Of a DNA stretch of 31,647 bases, positions 25,574 through 31,647 are shown in pieces. This DNA comes from WGAL01 sp964570865. Its GTDB lineage: Bacteria; Bacteroidota; Ignavibacteria; Ignavibacteriales; Melioribacteraceae. The notes beneath the pieces are model-generated. The model saw only the letters and a list, made by a program, of their open reading frames with translations, did no database searches and was not told the origin of the DNA. Numbering within the stretch: position 1 is the first letter of the stretch; the number at the start of each line of letters is the position of its first letter. The stretch lies in assembly GCA_964570865.1 (NCBI GenBank), contig CAZMZM010000023.1:1-31647 (forward strand). Reading direction: 5' to 3'. Both the position numbers and the translations under genes were made by a program.

Positions 25574-26821
25574 GTGCAAAAAAGAATATATAAAACATTA
25601 CAGCGAATTGCATCTTTGAAGTACAAAGATGAAAAGGAGTTATTTAAAAACGTAATCGGAGAACTTGTTAAGGATGATAAGGTTAAAATTTCCGGAGGGA
25701 GAGTTTGGCATTTATCTTCTAAGGAAAAATCATATAGAATTTTATACCAAACCGGAAAAGTTAAAAGGATAAAGAAAGATTTCTCACTTTCTCTTAATGG
25801 GAACGAGGAACTGTTTAATAGAATAGAGCAAGAGAGAACAATAACCTCTACAGAGGTAAATCGCGAACTATTGAGTAAAGGTATCTTCCAATATTCAGCT
25901 TCAGGTTTCGGAGGAAAAATTAAAATCGGAGATAAAAATTATTACGAATATTTACTTGCTTTAAGCACTGATAACGTAAACAACGATTTCCTTTCAATAC
26001 TTAATATCGTCTCAACTCTTCTTACTTCAAAATTAAAGGAACGGGAACTATCCGCAACTACAGATACTTTGCTACATGATTTGGACAAAGCTCAAAAACT
26101 GCAAAAAAGTTTACTTCCTGAACATGAATATTATTTTCATGATTATTGTATTTACGGAATTACGATTCCGGCAAAAACATTAGGCGGAGATTTTTTTGAT
26201 TATCTGAAAATCGGAGAGGGGGAAAACCGCTTGGGTATTGCAGTTGGTGATGCCGCCTCAAAAGGTCTGGATGCTGCCGCCGAAGCAATGTATATCTCCG
26301 GAGCTATCAGAATGGCTTCGTATTTTCAGATTAAAATCTCGGCTTTGATGAGCCGACTAAACCATTTAATTAATCAGATTTTTAGTGACGATAGATTCAC
26401 ATCGTTATTTTACGGTGAAATATCCGAGGATACGAAAGGATTATTCCTTTATGCAAACGCCGGACACAACCCTCCCTACATGTTGAAAAAGCGAAACAGG
26501 ATTATTGAACTTAGTTCAACCGGCCCTTTGTTAGGTCCTGCACCCAATTCCAAATACGAAACGGATTCCGTTTATTTTAATCCCGGAGATATACTCGTAA
26601 TATACTCTGATGGAATTGTTGAAGCGGCAAATGAAAAATATCAATTTTTTGGCGAAGCCCGTTTTAAGAGATTGATAAAACAATATTCGGCATTACCGCC
26701 TAAAATGATGGCAATTTCCATTTTGGAAGAAGTTCAAAAATTTGCAACTTTGAATAGTAAATATCAAGACGATACTACATTAGTGATAATTAAAAGAAAA
26801 GAGACCGATGGAAATAAGTGA
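25574..26821 (+). CDS. RsbU/SpoIIE-type PP2C serine phosphatase with N-terminal sensor-like region
   Basis: A 415-residue cytoplasmic protein starting at GTG. Residues about 10-155 form a divergent GAF-like region, then a helical linker (LLHDLDKAQKLQKSLLP) typical of RsbU-type proteins, and the PPM/PP2C domain (about 190-410). Metal-binding motifs are present: KTLGGDFFDY, AVGDAASKGLDAAAEAM, YANAGHNPP, ILVIYSDGIVEAAN and DDTTLVIIK. Such phosphatases usually dephosphorylate anti-anti-sigma factors in partner-switching pathways, but no STAS or HATPase partner gene is present in the window. The last 14 bases overlap the PduS-like gene, implying coupled translation. Target unknown. Confidence 0.92.
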   Translation: MQKRIYKTLQRIASLKYKDEKELFKNVIGELVKDDKVKISGGRVWHLSSKEKSYRILYQTGKVKRIKKDFSLSLNGNEELFNRIEQERTITSTEVNRELLSKGIFQYSASGFGGKIKIGDKNYYEYLLALSTDNVNNDFLSILNIVSTLLTSKLKERELSATTDTLLHDLDKAQKLQKSLLPEHEYYFHDYCIYGITIPAKTLGGDFFDYLKIGEGENRLGIAVGDAASKGLDAAAEAMYISGAIRMASYFQIKISALMSRLNHLINQIFSDDRFTSLFYGEISEDTKGLFLYANAGHNPPYMLKKRNRIIELSSTGPLLGPAPNSKYETDSVYFNPGDILVIYSDGIVEAANEKYQFFGEARFKRLIKQYSALPPKMMAISILEEVQKFATLNSKYQDDTTLVIIKRKETDGNK

Positions 26822-28124
26822 TAAAATTTTTAACGCCGGAGTTGTCGGCGCCGGTGGAGCCGGATTTCCGACTCATGTTAAATCCAAATCAAAAGTTGAT
26901 TATGTAATTGCAAACGGTGCCGAGTGCGAGCCGCTGCTTCACAAGGATTTTGAGATTACAAGAAATTTTCCGGAGCGTGTAGTTCACGGCATGGAATTAA
27001 TGGCAAATGCTACCGGCGCAAAACGTGGATATATCGGAATAAAAGATAAAAACTTTCTTGCAATCGAAGAGGTTGAGAAATACCTTGAAGGGAAAAATCT
27101 TGAGGTCGTTCATCTGCAAGATTATTATCCTGCCGGGGATGAGTACGAACTTGTATATAATGCAACGGGCAGATTAATTCCGCCGCACGGCATACCGCTT
27201 GATGTCGGGTGTGTCGTTAACAATGTGGAGTCGCTCTATAATGTTTCACTTGCCGATGAAGGAGTTCCTGTTACTGAAAAATTTATTTGTGTAACCGGAG
27301 CCGTTAAAAACCCTTCTACATTTTTTGTCCCGATCGGAACAACATTTGAGGAAGCGATTAAATTTGCAGGAGGCACAACTGTTAGTGATTTCGGAATTTT
27401 TGTCGGCGGATTAATGATGGGCTCATTAACAGATAATATTTCCGAGGTTGTAACAAAAACTATCGGTGCGCTGATAATATTACCGAAAGAACATCATCTT
27501 GTAACGAGAATGGATAGACCCGTTGCAGATATGAACAGAATCGGGAAATCGGCTTGCGACCAATGTTCGTACTGCACCGAATTTTGTCCCCGCTATTTAA
27601 TGGGGTATGATGTGCAACCGCACAAAGTAATGCGCTCATTGGAGTTTACCAAAACCGGTTACGCTGTTTGGAATGAGTATGCCGATCTCTGTAGTTCGTG
27701 CGGATTATGCACTCTTTATTCATGCCCCGAAGAACTTTACCCGAGAGAAGCTTGTAATCAAGGTCAAACGTATCTTCGCGAACAAAACCGGAAACATGAG
27801 CAGAAGAAGGAAGTGAAAATTCATCCGATAAAAGACGGACGAAAAGTACCCGTCAATCAATTGATGAAAAAACTTAATGTTACAAAGTATAACGTTCCAA
27901 CCCCTTTTGTTAAAGGATTTCCGGAACCTGACAGCGTAAAGATATTGCTCAAACAACATGTCGGCGCTCCTGCCGTTCCGGTTGTTGATATTGGAAACGA
28001 AGTAAAAAAAGGGGACTTAATCGGGAAAATCGATGACGGGAAATTAGGTGCTCCGGTGCATGCATCTATTAGCGGAAAAGTTTCCCATGTTTCAGATGAA
28101 TTTATAAGAATAACAAAAGTTTAG
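26808..28124 (+). CDS. pduS: PduS/RnfC-like flavo-iron-sulfur protein
   Basis: A 438-residue electron-transfer protein. Order: glycine-rich nucleotide/FMN-binding start (GVVGAGGAGFPTHVK), the GAECEPLLHKDFEI segment of the Complex I 51-kDa-like domain, an SLBB region (about 160-215), two [4Fe-4S] motifs (C250-C253-C256-C260 followed by P, and C295-C298-C301-C306 followed by P), and a C-terminal barrel-sandwich (about 365-438, KKGDLIGKIDDGKLGAPVHASISGKVS). Unlike RnfC, the Rossmann/SLBB part leads and the sandwich domain is at the C-terminus, which is the PduS order. PduS reduces cobalamin in propanediol microcompartments and partners the shell protein PduT. Here a PduT-like gene follows after 7 bases, supporting the assignment; no other pdu gene is present. 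Confidence 0.88.
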   Translation: MEISDKIFNAGVVGAGGAGFPTHVKSKSKVDYVIANGAECEPLLHKDFEITRNFPERVVHGMELMANATGAKRGYIGIKDKNFLAIEEVEKYLEGKNLEVVHLQDYYPAGDEYELVYNATGRLIPPHGIPLDVGCVVNNVESLYNVSLADEGVPVTEKFICVTGAVKNPSTFFVPIGTTFEEAIKFAGGTTVSDFGIFVGGLMMGSLTDNISEVVTKTIGALIILPKEHHLVTRMDRPVADMNRIGKSACDQCSYCTEFCPRYLMGYDVQPHKVMRSLEFTKTGYAVWNEYADLCSSCGLCTLYSCPEELYPREACNQGQTYLREQNRKHEQKKEVKIHPIKDGRKVPVNQLMKKLNVTKYNVPTPFVKGFPEPDSVKILLKQHVGAPAVPVVDIGNEVKKGDLIGKIDDGKLGAPVHASISGKVSHVSDEFIRITKV

Positions 28125-28131
28125 GTATAAA

Positions 28132-28683
28132 ATGGAAATGAACTCATTAGGTTTGGTTGAACTCTCGAGTGTTGCATCAGGAATGCAGGCTGCCGATATG
28201 ATGTTAAAAACTTCGGAAGTGGAATTAGTGTTGTCTCGTACAATTTGCTCGGGTAAATATATGGTAATGGTCGGCGGGGATGTAGCCGAAGTCCAGTCGG
28301 CAGTTGATGCTGTTGAAACACAGTTGGATTATTCGATAATTGACACATTTGTAATCCCGAATGTTCATCCCGATATTTTCCCTGCGCTTTCAGGGCACTC
28401 CGAACACGGGGAATTAGAAGCACTCGGTATTTTGGAATCGTTTTCTGTTGCGTCTCTTATTGAAGGAGCGGATGCCGCAGTAAAAGCAGCGAACGTTCGT
28501 TTAATTGAAATCCGTTTGGCGATGGCGCTCGGCGGAAAAGCATTTTGCACAATTACAGGCGAAGTTGCGGCGGTTACAAGTGCGGTGGAAAGCGGCGCAG
28601 ATTTAATCTCGCGAAAAGGATTATTGGTTAACAAAGTTGTAATTGCACAGCCTCGTAAAGAATTATTAAGCGAGATGATTTAA
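28132..28683 (+). CDS. pduT: PduT-like tandem BMC-domain microcompartment shell protein
   Basis: A 183-residue protein with two BMC domains: residues 1-92 (SLGLVELSSVASGMQAADMMLK) and 95-175 (LGILESFSVASLIEGADAAVKAA). This tandem trimeric form is that of PduT. C39 in RTICSGKYMVMVGG matches the position of the PduT pore cysteine (Cys38 in the enterobacterial protein) that holds a [4Fe-4S] cluster on the trimer axis. An electron conduit across a protein shell, fed by the PduS-like neighbour, is the natural inference. No other shell proteins (BMC-H, BMC-P) or signature enzymes lie in the window, so the pair must work with genes elsewhere or in a shell-free role. Its TAA overlaps the next ATG by one base. 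Confidence 0.92.
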   Translation: MEMNSLGLVELSSVASGMQAADMMLKTSEVELVLSRTICSGKYMVMVGGDVAEVQSAVDAVETQLDYSIIDTFVIPNVHPDIFPALSGHSEHGELEALGILESFSVASLIEGADAAVKAANVRLIEIRLAMALGGKAFCTITGEVAAVTSAVESGADLISRKGLLVNKVVIAQPRKELLSEMI

Positions 28684-29138
28684 TGCCTAAGATGTCGAAT
28701 AAAAAAAGAGCGACATTTACCTTTATCGTTCTAATGTTTCTTTTTCTTGCCGTTGAGTTATTTAATATTATTCAAGAAACCAAATCAGATAAACATGATG
28801 ATTTTAGTTTTGTCGGAGCAATCTATATGCTCCATTCCTTACAACCTACTAAACTTGAGAGCTTTTATAAAACCCGTTTTAATTTTTATGACGTTGCCGA
28901 TAGGCGTGATGATTTAATCTCAATCGGATATGATGCGGTTTTGATTAAGATTGACAGCGCTGAATCTCATATTCCGAAGGAGCTTATTTTCAGGACTGAA
29001 AAAATCTCGCATCTTTTCGGTAAGATGATTGCATTGCATGTAAAATTTAAGGAGAGAATGCATATTGACGAAAACGATAATATGCAATTTTCATTATTCG
29101 ACCCTGATAGTAATGTAATTACTTGTGTCGGGTTATAA
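28683..29138 (+). CDS. unrecognised membrane-anchored protein (151 aa)
   Basis: A basic N-terminus (MPKMSNKKR) leads into one hydrophobic helix (about residues 10-28, ATFTFIVLMFLFLAVELFNII). It is followed by a soluble domain of about 120 residues with YMLHSLQPTKLESFYKTRFNFYDV and DAVLIKIDSAESHIPKELIF. The hydrophobic segment could be an uncleaved anchor or a signal peptide; there is no lipobox. Translation is probably coupled to the pduT-like gene (one-base overlap), and an LpxR-like gene follows after 15 bases. A second ATG three codons in (28692) is also possible as start. I do not recognise a family and assign no function. Confidence 0.75.
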   Translation: MPKMSNKKRATFTFIVLMFLFLAVELFNIIQETKSDKHDDFSFVGAIYMLHSLQPTKLESFYKTRFNFYDVADRRDDLISIGYDAVLIKIDSAESHIPKELIFRTEKISHLFGKMIALHVKFKERMHIDENDNMQFSLFDPDSNVITCVGL

Positions 29139-29153
29139 CCTTCGGATTTTTTC

Positions 29154-30125
29154 ATGAGGATTAATGTAATTACTTTTTTTGTATTATTATTTTTAATGAT
29201 TCCATTCTTCGGAAATGCAGAAAGTCTTTATTCTCAAAGTTTACCGGAAACCGGAGGAACGAACTATTCGGTATTTACTTTTTCTTTTGATAATGATGCA
29301 TTACTAAAAACCGATAGATATTACACAAACGGTTTTCTTTTTTCGTTACTTAATAAACTCCCAAATCCCGGTTTAATTTATCATAAGATTTTTGCCGGAG
29401 CAGATTTATATAATTATTATTCACTTAGTCTCAAGCAAGAAATCTACACACCCGAAAATTTTTCCCAAGATAAAATCTCCGAAGGGGACAGACCGTTTTC
29501 TGCAAATTTGATTTTATGTTACAATGAGTTTTATTATTCGAAATCCCGAAAATTTATTGCTAAATCGTTTATCAGCGCCGGAATAATCGGACCAAGCGCT
29601 TTGGGGAAAGAAGTTCAAAACGGAATTCATTCTCTTTTGCCGCATTCTTCCGACGTTCCCGGATGGGAATTTCAAATCCCGGACGGAGTTTTGCTGCAAA
29701 CCGGAATGTCGTTTGAGAAACAAATTGCCGCTTGGAAATCATTATTAATTAATGGAGAAGGTGATTTTTCTTTGGGATTTCCTAAAACGGAATGTGGTTT
29801 TGGGATTCATCTTGTAGCTCTATCCGCTAAGGATTATTATAATCTGCCATTTTATTTTAATGACGCTCAAAATAGTTTTCTATTCGATTTCGGAGTTAAA
29901 ATTATTTCTAAATTATATGATGCTAATTTACAAGGATTGCCTTGGGGAAAATCAGCGCCATATACAATTCCAAATCCCACAGTTTTTCTTCTCAAAATAT
30001 CATCCGGAATTAAATATCGCCTTAATAAGTGGGCGTTTGATGTTAACCTTTACTATCTTTCTCCTGAGTTTGCTTCAGGTAAAAGACATTTATGGAATAG
30101 ATTCTCGGTAAGTTATATGTTCTGA
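29154..30125 (+). CDS. lpxR: LpxR-family outer-membrane lipid A deacylase
   Basis: A 323-residue outer-membrane barrel with a signal peptide (MRINVITFFVLLFLMIPFFGNA). LpxR/DUF2219 hallmarks are present: FSFDNDALLKTDRYYTNGF (the Asn-Asp pair and TNG near the active site), LKQEIYTPENF followed by DRPFSANL, and GIIGPSALGKEVQNGIHSLL with the conserved histidine, then GWEFQIPDG. LpxR removes the 3'-acyloxyacyl group of lipid A in Salmonella and Helicobacter. The family assignment is good, the exact reaction here is inferred. It is the last gene of the long operon. A weak hairpin with a bulge (30129-30152) lies just after the stop without a T-tract. Confidence 0.85.
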   Translation: MRINVITFFVLLFLMIPFFGNAESLYSQSLPETGGTNYSVFTFSFDNDALLKTDRYYTNGFLFSLLNKLPNPGLIYHKIFAGADLYNYYSLSLKQEIYTPENFSQDKISEGDRPFSANLILCYNEFYYSKSRKFIAKSFISAGIIGPSALGKEVQNGIHSLLPHSSDVPGWEFQIPDGVLLQTGMSFEKQIAAWKSLLINGEGDFSLGFPKTECGFGIHLVALSAKDYYNLPFYFNDAQNSFLFDFGVKIISKLYDANLQGLPWGKSAPYTIPNPTVFLLKISSGIKYRLNKWAFDVNLYYLSPEFASGKRHLWNRFSVSYMF

Positions 30126-30186
30126 AATTTTCAATCAGAAAGTCTGTTGAAAGTAAATTTAAAACTTAATTTTAGAAATAAATTGG

Positions 30187-30245
30187 ATGCAGAAATATCC
30201 TCAAATAATTGCTGAATATTTAATTGTCTAAAATTATTTCTGCAT
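30187..30245. repeat. perfect 11-bp inverted repeat overlapping a shared-loop hairpin
   Basis: ATGCAGAAATA (30187-30197) is perfectly complementary to TATTTCTGCAT (30235-30245), with TTATTTTTTT starting six bases later (30251). The left arm also forms a second, shorter hairpin with 30208-30217 around the loop ATCCTCAAATA. The longer hairpin could serve as a terminator for the upstream operon; the alternative pairing could be regulatory. Confidence 0.5.
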
Positions 30246-30296
30246 ACTCGTTATTTTTTTAAATAATTTAAAAAAAATTAAACTAATTTTCGCGTC

Positions 30297-30327
30297 TTCC
30301 GATAATATCCCCAAATAATTATCGGAA
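30297..30327. repeat. 10-bp stem-loop in the chemoreceptor leader
   Basis: TTCCGATAAT (30297-30306) pairs perfectly with ATTATCGGAA (30318-30327) around the loop ATCCCCAAATA. The hairpin lies 24 bases before the chemoreceptor start. Its loop matches that of the upstream hairpin (30187-30217) at 10 of 11 positions although the stems differ. Confidence 0.5.
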
Positions 30328-30351
30328 TTATTATTATATCTGGAGAGAGTT

Positions 30352-31647
30352 ATGAATAAGTTCGCATTTAAAAATTGGTCCATTTTCTATAAAATATTTT
30401 CTATCACAATTGTAACCTTTATTCTTGTTGGGATAAATTTTTATTTTTTAGCAATTCCACGGATTAATAGGTCGGTTTTTAATGAACGAAAGTTCGGATT
30501 AAAAAATACTGTTGACGTTGCCGCCTCAATTATTGAGAACTACAAAAATTTAGCTGATAAAGGTGAATTGACAGATTCTGTTGCCAAACAACAAGCCCTT
30601 AATAATATTAAATGGTTGCGTTACCAGGGGAAAAATTATTTTTGGATTAATGATATGAATGCCGTTATAGTTATGCATCCTATTAAGCCTCAATTAGATG
30701 GTAAAAATATGATGAACTATAAAGATAAAGAAGGTAATCAATTATTTAAAAATATGGTAGATGTTTGTAGAGAGCATGGTCAGGGGTATGTTCACTACGT
30801 TTGGCCAAAGCCGGGATTCGAGAAACCTGTTCCTAAAGTTTCTTTTGTAAAACTAATCCCGGGGTGGAATTGGGTAGTTGGAAGCGGAATTTATTTGGAT
30901 GATGTTAACGTTGTTTTATCGAATATTATGTCAAATATCGGTTCTTCAATGCTGTTGATGTTATTGTTTGCTCTTCTTTTCTCGTATTATATGGCGAAAA
31001 GAATTTCAAAATCTATCAAAAAAATTAATGAAGTTGCTCAAAGGATTGCTAACGGGGAAGATGTTCGAGTTAAAATAAATAGTGGAGCAGAAGTTGGACA
31101 ATTAGCCGAACAGTTTAACATTATGGTAGATAATATACATGAAAAAATGAATGAAGTTAAGGAAAAAGAGTCTGTTGCTCAAGAAGCACTGCAAAAGAGT
31201 GAACAAATTCAAAAAGAGATGGAAGATTATCAAAATTATTTATCTGAAAGTGTTAATATAATGATTGAATCATTAGATAAATTTGCGGAAGGCGATTTGA
31301 ACGTTGAAATTGCTACTGATAATGCAAATGATGTAATAGGTAAATTGTTTGCCGGTTTTAATAAGACAGTAAGAAAAATTAAAGAATTAATTATTAATAT
31401 AACTGAGGCTGTGCAGGCAACGGCAAGCGCAAGTACACAAATTTCATCAAGCGCCGAAGAGATGGCAGCCGGTTCACAAGAACAAAGCTCACAAACAGCC
31501 GAAATTGCTACTGCGATGGAAGAGATGACTTCTACCATTGTTGAAACTAACAACCATACCAATATGGCGGCAAAAGCTGTGCAAAGCTCCGGCGAATTGG
31601 CACATGAAGGGAAAAAAGTTGTTGAGCAAACCGTACAAGGAATGAAC
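30352..31647 (+). CDS. methyl-accepting chemotaxis protein with Cache sensor domain (3' truncated by the window)
   Basis: The frame is open from ATG 30352 to the window edge (432 codons), with GGAGAG just upstream. Order: TM1 (about 12-33, FSITIVTFILVGINFYFLAI), a periplasmic single Cache domain (about 35-188) with WLRYQGKNYFWINDMNAVIVMHP and LIPGWNWVVGSGIYLDDV, TM2 (about 190-212), a HAMP domain (about 213-265, INEVAQRIANGEDVRVK), a coiled linker, a probable second HAMP-like segment (about 300-350, LDKFAEGDLNVEI), and the start of the signalling domain (ASAST...SSAEEMAAGSQEQSSQTAEIATAMEEMT). The hairpin tip of the signalling domain is beyond the window. The ligand is unknown; family members often bind small organic acids. 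It may have its own promoter in the upstream gap. Confidence 0.93.
   Translation, partial: MNKFAFKNWSIFYKIFSITIVTFILVGINFYFLAIPRINRSVFNERKFGLKNTVDVAASIIENYKNLADKGELTDSVAKQQALNNIKWLRYQGKNYFWINDMNAVIVMHPIKPQLDGKNMMNYKDKEGNQLFKNMVDVCREHGQGYVHYVWPKPGFEKPVPKVSFVKLIPGWNWVVGSGIYLDDVNVVLSNIMSNIGSSMLLMLLFALLFSYYMAKRISKSIKKINEVAQRIANGEDVRVKINSGAEVGQLAEQFNIMVDNIHEKMNEVKEKESVAQEALQKSEQIQKEMEDYQNYLSESVNIMIESLDKFAEGDLNVEIATDNANDVIGKLFAGFNKTVRKIKELIINITEAVQATASASTQISSSAEEMAAGSQEQSSQTAEIATAMEEMTSTIVETNNHTNMAAKAVQSSGELAHEGKKVVEQTVQGMN

Noticed and set aside
26808..28124. RnfC subunit of an Rnf complex
   Set aside because: The domain order (Rossmann/SLBB first, sandwich domain last) and the following PduT-like gene fit PduS; no rnfABDEG genes are adjacent.
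30129..30152. Hairpin TTTCAA(T)CAG / CTGTTGAAA just after the LpxR-like gene as a terminator
   Set aside because: It has a bulge, a weak AT-rich stem and no following T-tract; kept only as a remark.
1..31647. CRISPR arrays, tRNA/rRNA genes, insertion sequences, phage genes
   Set aside because: None was seen on reading both strands: no regular spaced direct repeats, no tRNA-like TTCGA arms in gaps, no transposase or integrase motifs.

Overview
The window is an AT-rich bacterial chromosome segment that most resembles an Ignavibacteria-type member of the Bacteroidota/Chlorobi group. This is inferred from three things: type IX secretion (T9SS) C-terminal sorting domains of the NYPNPFNP type, a PorV/PorQ-family outer-membrane protein, and several TAnnTTTG-like promoter elements. 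No rRNA, tRNA, CRISPR array, insertion sequence or phage gene was seen. Nearly all the DNA is coding, and the genes fall into five transcription blocks.

Block 1 (1-9285, plus) looks like a beta-glucan utilisation operon. It holds the tail of a large exported protein, a PorV-like protein, a T9SS-secreted GH9 endoglucanase, a T9SS-secreted GH16 glucanase whose catalytic domain is circularly permuted, a periplasmic GH3 beta-glucosidase and a sodium:sugar symporter. The likely flow is: polymer cut outside the cell, oligomers trimmed in the periplasm, monosaccharide imported with Na+. No SusC/SusD pair is present.

Block 2 (9442-15002, minus) is a complete tripartite RND efflux operon: adaptor, inner-membrane pump, TolC-like channel. 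A structured inverted repeat (9334-9406) lies between the convergent ends of blocks 1 and 2. The 324-base gap in front of the adaptor (15003-15326) holds a possible 47-aa membrane ORF.

Block 3 (15327-20732, plus) carries housekeeping and metabolic genes: pcm, miaA, an AtuA-family gene with its small partner, prfB with the classic +1 programmed frameshift, and a TonB-family protein followed by a strong intrinsic terminator.

Block 4 (20889-30125, plus) begins at a good Bacteroidota-type promoter. It runs without sizeable gaps through clpC, a pterin carbinolamine dehydratase, pyrE, an M64 metallopeptidase, an RsbU/SpoIIE-type phosphatase, a PduS-like Fe-S flavoprotein, a PduT-like microcompartment shell protein with the pore cysteine, an unrecognised membrane-anchored protein and an LpxR-family lipid A deacylase. 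The PduS/PduT pair without the rest of a microcompartment locus, coupled to a phosphatase gene, is the most unexpected gene content here.

Block 5 (30352-end, plus) is the start of a Cache-domain chemoreceptor, cut by the window edge. Its 226-base upstream gap contains two hairpins that share an 11-nt loop but differ in stem sequence, plus overlapping inverted repeats.
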